From Cocos nucifera (Eukaryota; Streptophyta; Magnoliopsida; Arecales; Arecaceae): a stretch of 64,000 nt of DNA. The notes under the pieces are model-generated. The model searched no databases, had not been told where the DNA came from, and saw only the letters and a list, made by a program, of their open reading frames with translations. Location of the stretch: positions 62,001-126,000 of the forward strand of contig QRFJ01001909.1 of the NCBI GenBank assembly GCA_006176705.1, written 5' to 3'. Shown here one piece after another: positions 10,362 to 22,040 of the stretch (positions within the stretch are counted from its first letter, which is position 1; every line of letters begins with the position of its first letter). A program made the translations under genes and the position numbers.

Positions 10362-13201
10362 ACCATCTGGTTTAGACTTAGTGTTAAAAGACTGTTATTA
10401 TGTGCCTGCAGCAAGTAGAAATTTGATTTCTATTTCTTGCCTTGCATTAGAAGGCTATGTAATTAGTTTTCTTAAGGATCATTATAACATTCTTTATGAT
10501 AGAAATAAAATTGTAAGTGATTTTCTTATTAACGGTCTTTATCAGTTAAATGTTGATGTATCTATTTTTAATATCGAGCAAAATGTGAATACCATGAAAT
10601 GACCTAGGGATAGTCCAAACGATAGGTATCTATGGCACCTAAGACTAGGCCATATAGCAGAAGATAAGGTTAACAAATTAGAGAAAACTAGGCTATTGAA
10701 TCCATTGACTTCTGGGTCATATCCAACTTGTGAATCTTATCTTCATGGCAAAATGACTAAGCTTCCTTTTGGAGGACATGGGGAAAGGGCCACAGATCTT
10801 CTTGCCTTAGTACATACTAATGTGTGCGGCCCATTTGATGTGCCGGCTAGAGGCAACTTTGTCTAGTTCATAACTTTTATCGATAATTTATCTAGGTATG
10901 GGTATGTGTATCTTATGAGATAAATATCTGAAACTTTTGAAAAGTTCAAGAAATTCAGACATGAAGTAGAAAAGCAAACAGAAAAATCCATTAAGGTTCT
11001 TCGATCAGATTGAAGAGGTAAATACCTAAGTCAAAAATTTTTGAACTATCTTAAGAAAAATAGAATAGTCTCTTAATGGACTCCACCTGGAATACCTCAA
11101 CTCAATAGGATTTTAGAATGGAGGAATTAGATCCTATAAGATATGGTCCAATCCATGATGAGCTCCACAGACCTCCCTGATTTTCTTTGGAGAACTGTTT
11201 GTTAACTACAACATACTTACTAAATAGGATTCCTTCTAAAACCGTTCCTACCACACCGTATGAGATATGGCATGGTAACAAACCAAGTGTAAGTCATCTC
11301 AGAATTTGGGGTTGTCTGGCTCATGTCAAATGATAACAAGTAGACAAGTTAGACTTTAGGTCCTTTAGAGCTCGATTTATAGGATATCTTAAAGAGTCAT
11401 TAGGATATTATTTCTACATTCTAGATGATCATAATGTGATTGTGAGTCGACATGCTATTTTTCTTAAAAAATAGTTTATTCAAGATAGTGGCATTGGAAA
11501 GTAGATCAAGCTCGAGGAGAAAGTCTCAAAAGAGCAATGAGCTAAGGACCAAATGAAACCAAATCAGGTTAAGACAATCCAATCACTACCTCCTCCACCT
11601 CATAGATCAGAAAGAGTTTCCTATCTCCCTAAGAGGTACTTAGGTACTATTTCAGAGGAACTAGAGAAAATATTCCTCATAGATAATGGGGTTCATGGTG
11701 ATGATCCCAAAACCTATAACGAGGCGATATCGGATATCGACTTCAAGAAATGGTTGGAGGTAATGAAGTCAAAAATTGACTTGATGCACTCAAACCAAGT
11801 CTGGACCTTGGTAGATCCCCCAGAAGGTATAGTGCCTATTGGATGCAAATGGATCTACAAGAAAAAGATTGGTGTAGATGGGAATGTGGAGACATTTAAA
11901 GATAGATTAGTGGCAAAGGTTATAGTCAACGTGAAGGCATTGACTATCAGGATACCTTTTCACCAGTAGCTATGCTAAAATCCATCCATACATTGCTTGT
12001 TGTTGCAATCTATTTTGATTATGAAATATAGCAAATGGATGTGAAAATGGCATTCTTAAATGGATATCTTGAGGATGATATCTATATGGAACAGCCGCTA
12101 GATTTCACATCTAGTGATAATGATTGTAAGGTATGCAAGCTACAAAGGTCCATATATGGAATTAAGCAAGCATCTCGGAGCTGGAACACTCGCTTTAATG
12201 ATGTGATCAAATTATTTGGTTTTATCAAAAATGAAGAGGAGTCATGTGTCTTCAAAAAGGTCAGTGGGAGTGCTGTTGTCTTTCTCATATTGTACGTGGA
12301 TGACATTTTCCTTATTAGGAATGATATTCCCATGTTGACCAAAGTTAAAATGTGGTTATCTAAAGAATACTCCATGAAAGACCTAGGAGAAGCATCCTTT
12401 ATTCTAAGAATTAAGGTCTATAGAGATAGACTGAATAGGATGCTAGGACATTCACAAAAGATGTACGTAGAGGAAGTGCTAAAGAGGTTCAGCATGGAAA
12501 ACTCTAAGAGGGGTTTGGCACCCTTTAGATATGGCATTTATCTTTCCAAATAGATGTGCCCTAGCACAACTAAGGAAATAGAGCGCATAAGCAGGATCCC
12601 TTATGCTTCAGTAATAGGGAGACTCATGTATGCCATATTATGTACACGACCTGATATAGCCCATGCTGTGAGTGTGACGAGCAGATATTAGTCGAATCCA
12701 GGTGAAGAAGACTGGACTTCTATGAAATATATCCTTAAGTACTTGAGAAGAACTAAGGATATGTTGTTGGTCTTTAGTAATGGAGAACTCCAAGTCTAGG
12801 GGTATACAGATTTGAATTTTATGTCCGATATAGATGATCAAAAGTCAACATTTGAGAGTTTGTTTGTGTGCAATAGGGGAGCTGTCGGTTGAAAAAGTTT
12901 CAAGCAGACAATGATAGCTGATTTCACCATGGAAGCAGAACATAGCACTATGTCAGAAGTAGCAAAGGAGGCATTCTAGTACAAGAAGTTTGCTGCAGAG
13001 ATCGGAGTGATGCCATCAGATGCCATTCCTCTATACTATGACAATAATGCTAAGGAGCTGAGGTCTTACCAAAAATTCAAGCACATCGAGCAGCGATACC
13101 ACCTCATTCATGATTACCTCAAGAAGGGATACGTCGAGGTCAAGAGAGTCGACTCCACAGACAATGCGGTGGATCCGCTTATAAAGCCATTGGGCCAGTA
13201 G
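10362..13201 (+). pseudogene. Copy B integrase-RT-RNase H, broken
   Basis: Same order as copy A. Recognisable pieces are: the pre-integrase region (10381-10602); an integrase core with several stops between about 10860 and 11170 and a damaged second Asp site; an RT start at 11553-11969; an RT core at 12035-12553 with MDVKMAFLNG and YVDD (LYVDDIFLI); and RNase H remnants at 13007-13201 ending near PLIKPLGQ. A small deletion removes residues after the YDNN motif. The many stops are mainly of CAG/CAA to TAG/TAA type. Confidence 0.85.
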
Positions 13202-13272
13202 AAGATCGAAGTCCATCTTGAGAAGATGGGACTTTGATTTATAGCCAATTGGCTTTAGGTCAAGTAAAAGTT

Positions 13273-15522
13273 TGTTAGATATGTGTGCTCTAGAAGCTAG
13301 AATTGGCTGACACTTGTAATATACTTCTAGGGGTAAAATTATAATTTTGACTATAAATAATAAAATAAATTATTTTCTATCATAAATGTGTATTTAGTGT
13401 CTGTGATACGTCCCTTGAGTTAATGGTAATGATAATTCATATTTTCAAGATTTGAAAATTTAAGACATAAATTTTCATTTACTAACTCATAAAATGCTCC
13501 AGATCGTAAGATCATCATGAGGATGATGAATGATTCGAAAGGTTGGTGTACAATCGCTTCTTCATAATAGATGAGTCTTGAGTCTACGGTGTAGAGACAC
13601 CGAAGTAAGAGTATAGGTGCTTGATAGAGAATGAGGGCACTGAGCGTGACCACCTCGAGCAGTCATAAGGAAGTCTACCTTCTCATCGATAAGTGATTCG
13701 AAGCTACAGTGGTGGGTCTGATTCTTTAACCTGAGGTGCATCAGTAGTTCACCTTGAGGGTGTTATAATTGGACTACACCATGACTCGATCTCCTAGCCA
13801 TTTGGAATCCTAAGATGTATTTTGGCTATAGCATGTTCATTGTAGGAATTGGATTGCACCAAGATGGAATCTATCTACCTCGGTGGATGAGGAGTAGCCC
13901 TATGATGATCATGAGAATCAAGTCTATAAGCGCATAGCCATGGTAGAGTGAAATAATAGAAAGAGTTTCTATTATGATTTTCACATCAGACTTGGATCAA
14001 ATGATTAAATCATATGATAGAAATTAGGGTTTGATGAGTTCACCTTAACCCTAATCTGATCGGGGCTTAAGATAGAAGAACATAATCACCCAAGTAGCTA
14101 TACTGAGAGGTTCATTTTTAGTTTTGATGGGTTGCCACCATATACTGCTAGGTGTCACTGGTGGATTTTGGAAGCAATTAGAATGATTTAGATAATCGAT
14201 CATTCTAGTTGTCTGAATCAGAAGAGTTCTAATCCATCGAAAGGAGTTTCAATGATATCGATGATGGAGATCATGACATATTTTGTTACCATATAGAATT
14301 GAATCTAACTGGGTCACACAAATAAGGATTTGGATCTGGATATCATTAGTTGGACTAATTCGGTTCAATTGATTTGAATTAGATTCAATTAGGTTCAAAA
14401 AAATCATGCTAGCACACAATTGAACCTAATGTTCTTCTTTTATTATGATTAAAAGTTGTCTCGACTGAGTCAAATGACTTTATGCTCACTCAAGTACATT
14501 TACTTGGTTTGACTGGAGCTTGTCCAGATCAAAAAAGAGTTGTCTTAATTTATGAGATAAATTTGAGATAGTACCTACCATTTTTCGTCACCTACTAATT
14601 TTTATCCTTTGACTTTGGTCAAACATTGACCTTTGACCCTTGGACATCTATCCATGTGCCTTACACTTATTGAAGAGTATATAGGGGCTTGTCTCCTTAC
14701 TAGAATTGGAAAGGAGGGGGTGCATACCAGTATCCATACGGATGGGACTCCAGATTGCTTCTTGGATTCAACTTAAATGACCCCTAGCCATAAACTTTGA
14801 TCAGTCTTAGGCACCATCTAAGGATGAATCTATGGGGCTCTCATCTGATTGGATCAAGTAATGTCATCCCACCAATTAGATTTAGATCTAATTATACGAA
14901 GCAATGCGATTGGCCAGGATGATCAGCATTACATAGTGCAGTAGGGTCTATAAATAAACCCTATCTGCGCCCACCTTTTTGTGAGTTCCTCTTAGCCCAT
15001 GCCCCAAGGCTATCCCTCTCCCCCCTCCACGCCATCTTCTGACACTGTCTCTCCTCTCCATGCCCAAGGAAGTTGGGCTTCAGTTTGGTGCGATCCAGGC
15101 AAGAAAAGGCTAACAAGAAAGGAAGAAGGTAGCACTGCTGCAAAGATGACTGCTGATCTTCAGAAGAAGTTTTGAAGATCCTCCAAATTAGATCCAGATT
15201 TAATTTTTGGAGATGTGATAAAGAAAGAGAACATCTCCAGATCCAACCTGAGTAGATACTGGTAGAGGACAGGCACTTGCATGGCTAGATCCAGAACCTC
15301 AGGCAATCAATAGGATCATCAATGGGTGATCAGATTATCCAATATCAAGGTAACATTAATTTAGATTTAATTTAATTTAATTTTTTTATTTATCAGATCA
15401 TAAAATTAGATCTGAAAAATGTTAGATCTGATTTGGATCTAAGAGAAAATTTTTGAAATATGCCTCTTGATCCAATCAGATTTGAACGAACTTGATCCAA
15501 AAAAATCTAATTTTTCCTTTCA
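13273..15522 (+). repeat. Copy B 3' LTR, complete (2250 bp)
   Basis: Starts TGTTAGATATGTG after a degenerate purine tract (CAAGTAAAAGTT) and ends CCTTTCA. TATA-like CTATAAATA lies near 14949. H protease sequence follows without a gap. Confidence 0.9.
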
Positions 15523-16477
15523 CTCAATCCATTTGGTAGATAAGTAGTGCCCTCACTGCTCTCTAAGAAGTCAAACTGCTCCTATCTGCAACAAACATGA
15601 TACATGCATGTAGAATCTAAAATCCACTATTGAAAAAAAGTAGATACCTCATCAGATATCTCCAGGACTTCATCTTCTGACTTGCTACTGGCCATCGCTA
15701 TAGTAGCCCTCATCCGATCGTTGAGTTATGGGCAATCCTTGACTCGATGCCCCAACTCATCACACCTATAGCATCTGATCTTGCTTTGGTCCCTTATCTT
15801 GGACCTGGATCATCCTCCTTATGATCTTCTGGTGCTTCATCTAATGCCTCTTGCTCCTCTAGAAACTGCCAAAGCTAAGCTACCACTATCTGAAATCGAA
15901 GTTGGATTCTCCCTCCTAAGAACCTCATTCAAGAGTATTGCTACAGTGACCTCATCCATCTTGATGGTGCTCTTTCTTACTAGAAGAGCAGTCACCAAGG
16001 ACTCATACGAAGGGGGAGTGATGCTTGCAAGACCAACACACTAGTCTTCTCCTCAACTTTTTTGCTAATGCTGAGGCAGTCAGTGAGGATGTTCTGAAAG
16101 TTGGATAGATGCTCTCGCATGCTCTGACCTTCATCCATCCACAGCTGGTAGAACTACCTCTAAAGAAATAGCATGTTGGTGAGCGACTTTGCCATGTACA
16201 GCTCCTCAAGATTCAACCATAGCACCGTCAGAAAAATCTCACCAAGTACATGGATCACCATATTATATGCTAAGTATAAGCAGATCGTGCTCACTGCCTA
16301 CATCTAGATCCACTTCTAATTCTTCACCTCCATGGTAGCTGGCATCTAGTCATATAAGAGAGCATCGATCAACCCATATTGGATAAGGACATCCTTTATC
16401 CTTGCTTGTCACAAGAAGATATTGCCCATCCCATCAAACTTATTGATCTCCATCTTGATTATGCTTGTCTTCTCCAT
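15523..16477 (-). pseudogene. Copia element H gag and protease start, broken
   Basis: Minus-strand gag of a different TNT1-like copia. The ATG at 16477 opens MEKTSIIKMEINKFDGM, typical of plant copia gag (KFDG). Several stops interrupt it. The zinc knuckle is complete: CYRCDELGHRVKDC (CX2CX4HX4C, about 15732-15773). Downstream is a protease start, WILDSTCMYHVC, in which DSG has become DST. The frame ends at 15523, where copy B inserted, so the rest of H's pol lies left of the A/B block and is not in this window. Confidence 0.75.
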
Positions 16478-16556
16478 ATTCTTCAATCTCTATCCACTGC
16501 TCAATCTATGCTCCGGTACTATCTGTCTCTGATACCAATTTGCTAGGATATCACCT

Positions 16557-16568
16557 ATTCTGATACCA
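16557..16568 (-). other. Primer binding site of element H
   Basis: The minus strand reads TGGTATCAGAAT two bases after the LTR end AACA. A second near-copy, TGGTATCAGAGA, lies at 16526-16537, suggesting a small local duplication. Confidence 0.5.
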
Positions 16569-16570
16569 CT

Positions 16571-17916
16571 TGTTAAGGATCTAGTACCAAATTATTATGG
16601 TAGGAAGAAGAAAAAAATAAAATAAGTAAATAATTAGATACATGGATCAGCCCAAAGGCTCACTTCCATAAGACATGCAAGCTCCACTATGAAAGAGAAA
16701 AATAGGTACAAGAGGAGAACACCCATTTTTAACTCATCATATACAAATCTCTCTCAACTAGATGCTACCCTTATAAACGCTTTCTCAGAATCCCCAGGAG
16801 ACCCTCAGAAGCTATAAGGTGCTTTGCCCTCATAGCCTCCTCATCGAATGCTATGCTCCTACTACTTATCTCTCTCGCCAGCTGCACATACTCAGCGCTT
16901 TGCCAAGCTATTCTCGATGGCTGCTAGAACCTCTTTACGTTCCTCTCACACCATGCATGCCACCCCCCATCGCTCTACAGCACCTCAACCTTTTAAATAG
17001 GATGAGAATCCTCTTCTCAGTAGTTCATAGGAGTCCTAATAGGGCTCCTTCTCCTAATATGAGTCGAACATGACCTTGATGGAGTCTTAGAATATTTCTT
17101 AACCTTCAGATTATGACCACAACCCTCCATGGCCATTGGATCCTATGGTCCATGCACAACTCCCATAGATCCCTTGGATTAATCACAATTCGAGTCCAAA
17201 TAGAAAAGCCCATCCTATTCTATTCATCTCCATCGAGCTGGCTCTATCAAAGATTGAGCTAGCTCGACTATGTCTTGTCTAAACTTTTACTTTCTATCTA
17301 CCTGAGAGGACCGGATCGACTATGGTTCGAGCCGACTCAATCTCAGCCTGAGCCGACATGACCCCATATCCGAGCCAACTCAACTGCTTGCTGATACCGA
17401 TTCTCCTCTACTATGGATCGAATTTGAGGCATCAAATTCTAACACTAACTCCACATTACCTCAAGCCATTAAAAAGGATGAGAATCCTCTTCTTAGCAAT
17501 TCACAGGAGTCCTAACAAGGTTCTTTCTTTTAATATGAGTCGAACATGATCTTGATGGAATCATAGAATATTTTCTAACCATCAGATCATGACTATAGCC
17601 CTCCATGGTCACTAGATCCTATGGTCCATGCACAACTCTTGTAGACCCTTTTGATTAATTACAATATGAATTTAAGCAAAAAATTCCATCCTATTCTATT
17701 CCCCTCCATCAAGCCAGCTCTATCAGAGATCGAGTTGGCTCGATTGCATCTCACCCAAACACCTATTTCCTATCTGCTTGAGAGGACTAGCTCGACTTTG
17801 CTTTAAGCTGGCTCGATCCTAGTCCGAGCTAGCTCGACCCAATTTTTGAGCCAATCCAGCTGGTTGCTGATACTGATTCTCCTCTTGTTATGGGTTGAAT
17901 TCGAGGACTATCATCG
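16571..17916 (-). repeat. LTR of element H with an internal ~476-bp duplication
   Basis: The left edge TGTTAAGG next to the primer site is firm; the right edge is uncertain (about 17436 or about 17916). It contains two diverged copies of a 476-bp block and many variants of the palindrome-like GAGCYRRCTC. No coding sequence is seen; short frames here are spurious. Confidence 0.45.
16997..17900. repeat. Tandem duplication, two units of ~476 bp
   Basis: GATGAGAATCCTCTTCT occurs at 17001 and again at 17477. The match continues through AGGAGTCCTAA, AATATGAGTCGAACATGA, CCTATGGTCCATGCACAACT and the GAGCTGGCTC-like motifs. The units have diverged clearly, so the duplication is not recent. Confidence 0.75.
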
Positions 17917-18588
17917 ACCGCCTTCGCCTGTGCGATCACCACTGCATCCAAGTGCCGCCACTACTAGATCGCCACTGCAGCACACCATCGCTACCATTGT
18001 TCATGCACCATCGGATCTATGCATTGGGAGGAACAAGGGGGCCTATGCCATCTCACCAACTCAGATTCATGTGCCACCTTATTGGATCAATGCACCATCG
18101 CTAGATCCATGCTCCATGGCATCGAATTCTTCCATATGGCCTGCTTCAACATCATGAAGTGCATCCTGGAGTGGAGAACCCTCTCCACAAGTTCCCTATC
18201 ACCCTGCTACTTGCATGGTTACCTCTGCTAGCATGTGCGCTGCTACTGTCTTGCAACTTTCTTGCTAGAAAAGAACAAAGGTTGTCGTGCCATAGGCCTC
18301 CTCCGGATCTTGGCCATCCCGCACATGTTCACCATCAGACCGCTCATGTGAAGCACCACCGGTGCCACGCTCAGTCGCTTGATCACCAGAACCGATCACT
18401 GACCTAGAATCGATGGTTAGTTCACGAGACTCAGCCTCTAAGCCTAAGACCGATGGCCAATCGCTGGCTATTGCCAATCGGGAGGAAGAAAAGGGGTCCT
18501 GCCTGCACCCCCAATTTTTTTTTTTTTGGTTGAATCTTTCATTGAATCCCTGTAGCTAGATCTCACTTCATGCCTCCACGTTAAGATG
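17917..18588 (-). other. GC-richer internal region of an unresolved minus-strand element
   Basis: Lies downstream (minus strand) of the primer site at 18589-18600, so it is probably internal sequence of the element whose LTR is at 18603-19126. A 70-codon minus frame (18265-18477) has no recognisable domain and I would not call it a gene. A 12-base T run lies near 18520. No second LTR is visible. Confidence 0.35.
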
Positions 18589-19126
18589 GCTCTAATACCA
18601 ACTATTGTGTAGGATCCCTTGATGTTGTTGAGGCTAAAGGAAGAGTGGGACGCACCTCCTTCCTCCAAGCTTGGAGGTGCGCCCCCTAGGGCACCTTGGC
18701 ATGTGAAGAAACTAGAGAGAAAGAAAGAGATGTGGGAGAAAATTGCTCTATTAATCTTTTATTTCTCTCTCAGATCCTAGGGTTTACAATATATATGTAT
18801 ATATATATACACCTATTCATGGACCAAAATCCTAACCTATAAAAAACTTCCTGAGCTAATCTAGTTCGAATGCGCTCATCCAAACCCATGTACACCCATG
18901 GTCTGATCATGCACTCAATCCCATGGATCCAAACCTAGTCCAAACTCTGAGTAGCCCCTATAAAACCCACAAACTAGGGCCTCGTGATCGTAAAGGACTG
19001 AACCTCCACCCTAGAACCAAACCGGTCCTAGCCCTAGGACCACAGCTATCCCACTCTTCTGGAGCCAACATCCTGACTTCTCCAGTGGCCTCCAAAAGCA
19101 TGGGAGGACCACTAATCCTAACACCA
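18589..19126 (-). mobile_element. Primer site plus LTR of a minus-strand copia-like element (I)
   Basis: 18589-18600 reads GCTCTAATACCA, the complement of a tRNA-iMet primer site with one change. Two bases on, an LTR of about 524 bp starts at TATTGTG (18603) and ends near 19126 (ACACCA). It resembles the gag-only element's LTRs in its shared TATTGT edge, CTCCACCCTAG and GGACCACA blocks and the same primer-site spacing, but is diverged and shorter. No target duplication was found. Confidence 0.5.
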
Positions 19127-20562
19127 AGGTCACAGAAGGCAAAGAGTAGAGAAGGAACAGGAGAAGAAGAAGAGTGAAGAAAAAGAAGGGAGAAGACAAT
19201 AAAATAAGCCAATGGAGTCCTAGATTTGTTATGATTGCAGATCGGCAATACTGAATCCTAGCCTTTCATGTGTCAACCCCATTATGACTATTGTAGCTAC
19301 CAAAAAGAATCATCATTGCACCATGCAATCGAGCTCCACACCAAACAAATTTCAAAGTTCAAGATCATCTCGGGTCATTCAGTAATAAAGAGCTCCCACA
19401 TCAGTTCGAATAGTCCAAAATATTTTTTCTCCCAAGGGTGGAAAACTAAATGGAACTTCAGCAATCGCAAGTTCTATTACTCCCTTCATCTAAACTTTGG
19501 ACTTGAAAGTAGGGAGACAAGTATTGGGGGTAAAATAGCTCCCACTGAACTCCAACCGAAAGTCTGACCTTGGTACAGTGCCACCTAGAGTCACAATGAT
19601 CAGGTCTAAGTTTCACTCAAGTCAATCCTTGGGTCTAGGTGAATTCTAAAAGATCGATCTCCCAAAATGTGACTAAGCCTAGAACTTCAATCAAAGGCAA
19701 TTCATTCCAAAAATGATGATGACCTCTGCCAATGCCAAATCTTGTGTGTCAGCCGAGTTCCTTTACTTCATCCTATGGATAGTAGATCTTACTAAGGCTA
19801 CATCGAGGACCTCATCTAGATGTACTTTAGTCAACAAAAGGACCTCATCACCAATATGAGTCCGATCTTCAACCTGAGATAAGCAGCAACTACTTCACAA
19901 GCATTGAACCTCAGTGCTCCTCTATCCTAACTTCAAGCCAACCTTGGGTATTGACTGAACTTCCTTAAGACAGCCTAGACCAGAGTATTTATGCCCACTC
20001 TCGATCGATCTTGAAGACGGTCGAACTTTCGAAAGCTATTAAGGTAGCTCTATCGTGGTTTAAACTCATAGCCTAACTTATAAACTCTCTACCCTCAATG
20101 TAAAGACCAACCATCAAGCTCAGTCAGCCTGATCTTAAGCTCTAATGACTTGATCTTAGCATGAATGGCTCATGACCAATCTCGAAAGCCTCTGACCTTT
20201 CTTCCAAACTTTTGTAAATAATATTCAACCACCAATAAGTCATGATAAATGATAGCTCACTCTCCAAAACATATTTTGAGTGGTCCGAATGGCCTACTGA
20301 TTTTCTACTGTGGCTATCACTATCAATCTATTACATTCTCCATCTATAAATAGGATCTTCTAGACACGTCTTCTTCTCTAAGCTCTCTTCTCCATTCTAA
20401 TATCATGTGTACTCCATTCTTGTTGGCCAGAAAACTAAATTGATCATTGGAGGATCCATGCTGAAGCCAACTCCATCTAGGACATTGTCTTGCAGGTCTT
20501 GTTGGCAAGATTTCTTCCTCTACCTCCAGTGAACTTTGGCAATCGTTCATTTTTTGCAGCAA
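19127..20562 (+). other. Unassigned repetitive sequence with a promoter-like TATA
   Basis: No open frame of substance and no known domain. CTATAAATAGGATCTTC near 20344 is a good plant TATA box and is followed by pyrimidine-rich sequence. Together with the block at 20380-20490 this looks like the U3/R/U5 part of a plus-strand gypsy LTR, but edges and primer site were not found. Confidence 0.3.
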
Positions 20563-20606
20563 CAATAAATATCGATCAATCTAACTTCTAGGGCATACAT
20601 CTAATA
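20563..20606 (-). repeat. 44-bp tip of a main-family copia LTR
   Basis: AACTTCTAGGGCATACATCT followed by AATA matches the outer end of the minus-strand LTR at 52058-52090, ending at the equivalent terminal base. Nothing else of that LTR is present to the left. Confidence 0.5.
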
Positions 20607-20639
20607 GATGGCACACAAAATAATGCCATAAAATAAAAA

Positions 20640-20935
20640 GAGGAATGGAAAATTACAAGCCAATAGGAGTGCCTCCTCATACACAACTAACTGGCTAGGT
20701 GGTAGGTCATTTGCCCAACCGGTGGTCCCAAGGCATTTGAGATGGAACTCCATCCAGACCCCATACTAAGTTCGGATATGGACCAAGACTTCTGACCCCA
20801 GCACATAATCAAAATCATCGAGACGCAAGGCCAAATCGACCTTAGGCTCCTTTCCCTTTCTGATCGAGTTTCCAAGATTTATCCCTAAAGAGGAAACCAC
20901 TCTTTGGTTGCGCCACTAGAGCTCGCCATAAAAGA
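20640..20935 (-). pseudogene. Possible remnant of a plant transposon-associated protein
   Basis: The minus strand opens with an ATG at about 20933 after a CT-rich stretch (MASSSGATKEWFPL, then a stop). Across frameshifts it continues with DLALRLDDFDYVLGSEVLVH and CVYEEALLLACNFPF. The last segment resembles the YEEAL..GLRFPF-type motif of uncharacterised proteins often carried with plant retroelements. Recognition is by eye only. At least one frameshift and several stops rule out function. The remaining sequence to 21670 shows no coding potential. Confidence 0.3.
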
Positions 20936-21669
20936 AAAAAGAGAGCTCAAGAAGAAAAACTAGAGAAATAATACAAAAATGGAAGAGATGGACAAAAAGA
21001 AAAACATATGGACAAAAAGGAACAGCCAAGGGAACCAACCTGGAGGAAAGGAGGAGAGCTAATGGGATGATCGAAAATAGTGAGACCAGCCATCGAGAGG
21101 TCCTTCGATGGATTGTGGCAAGGAAAAAATCAAAGCAAAGCAGACCCGACATGATGATGACCTGGAAGGAGGAGAGCTACAAAATAGGAGAGGAACTTGA
21201 ATGCAATTTTGAAGCATAAAAAAGAAGAAGAAAGAACGTGGTTTAGTTTTATAGCTAGAAGAAAAAAGCTCTAGAAGTTTTTAAATCATCATCATTAATA
21301 GGCTACCCACATGTGGTGCTCTACTATTTGCTGCTTCATTTGCTAGTTGTCAAAATTAATATATCATGCCAAAGGAGGTGCTACCAAAGCTCAAAATTGA
21401 GGCTCTTTCATTTTATTTTGTTCTAATCACCAAAATCCCATCGCATCCATCTCAAGAATCATGTACATTCCTTTAGCTAAAAAATCTCTTCATGTCCGTG
21501 CTCTCTATATTCATGGCACCGAGGATCAGAAATACTCCCTTCATCCAACTAAAACTTGGACTCAGGAGTAGGGTGCATGTGTTCGAAAATATTAGCACAG
21601 AAGTTTGTGAGGATGCCGGAGGTAGCTAGAGTGGAGGAGTTATGGCCGTCGATAGGATCTACAAAACAA

Positions 21670-21990
21670 AGTCCAAATCAGAGGTGGATGGCTCCGGCAG
21701 GATCCTCTGATGTTCAAGTTAATTTTTCAGCCAACTGAAATGGAATGTTCAGGATATAGAGAGGAACAGTAATGAGATTGAGAAGAGAGCTTGAAGAAGA
21801 GATTGCTAGCTTGAAGCAATCTCTAGCAATGATGGAAACCGATAGTCCAAGGTCTGAGGAATCAGATCCTTCTTCGGATTTCGTCCATCTTATTTCATCT
21901 TTTCTTTTTGTATGGTCTTATAGAACTTCACTTTGTAATGCCCTTTAATTTTAATAAAATAATATTTTCTTTAATTATCTTTTCATCTTG
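21670..21990 (+). other. Block inverted relative to 20340-20490, with polyA-like end
   Basis: GGATCCTC, TCAAGTTAA and GCCAACTGAAATGGA align with the reverse complement of about 20380-20490. Downstream is AATTTTAATAAAATAAT, a plausible polyadenylation region. It may be the minus-oriented 3' LTR of the gypsy element that continues at 52 kb, since it adjoins the gypsy 3' repeat array; this is inference. Confidence 0.35.
21772..21948 (+). CDS. Short open frame, 58 codons, acidic/coiled-coil-like start
   Basis: Begins MRLRRELEEEIASLKQSL, with a heptad-like Leu/Ile pattern, then an Asp/Ser-rich segment (DSPRSEESDPSSDFVHL) and a hydrophobic end. The stop is followed within about 10 bases by AATAAA-like sequence. 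No family recognised. It overlaps the inverted block, whose other copy (minus strand, about 20390) reads WRRELREED in the matching place. Probably chance coding within an LTR, but the coherence is notable. Confidence 0.2.
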   Translation: MRLRRELEEEIASLKQSLAMMETDSPRSEESDPSSDFVHLISSFLFVWSYRTSLCNAL

Positions 21991-22040
21991 CATGGATTTG
22001 ATGTCTATTAACTCCTTCTCTCTTTTCCATAGATATTGGA

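Larger units (their letters stand above)
6289..15522 (+). mobile_element. Ty1/copia retrotransposon copy B
   Basis: Head-to-tail neighbour of copy A: a 5'-truncated LTR, primer site, long leader, gag, pol and a complete 3' LTR. Many in-frame stops and small deletions make it non-functional. The right end abuts the protease remnant of the older minus-strand element H; the 5-bp target copy there would be CTCAA (15523-15527). Its left partner is not expected inside the window because B is fused to A. Confidence 0.9.

Noticed and set aside
16819..18407. Several Pro/Leu/Cys-rich plus-strand frames
   Set aside because: They lie in LTR and non-coding internal sequence, overlap one another in different frames, and show no motif or conservation between the two 476-bp units.
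18265..18477. 70-codon minus frame with Ser/Glu/Gly-rich composition
   Set aside because: No domain; located in an unresolved internal region with higher GC, where open frames are expected by chance.
18780..18812. TATATATGTATATATATATA tract as a promoter
   Set aside because: A simple AT dinucleotide run inside an LTR; not conserved in position with related LTRs.
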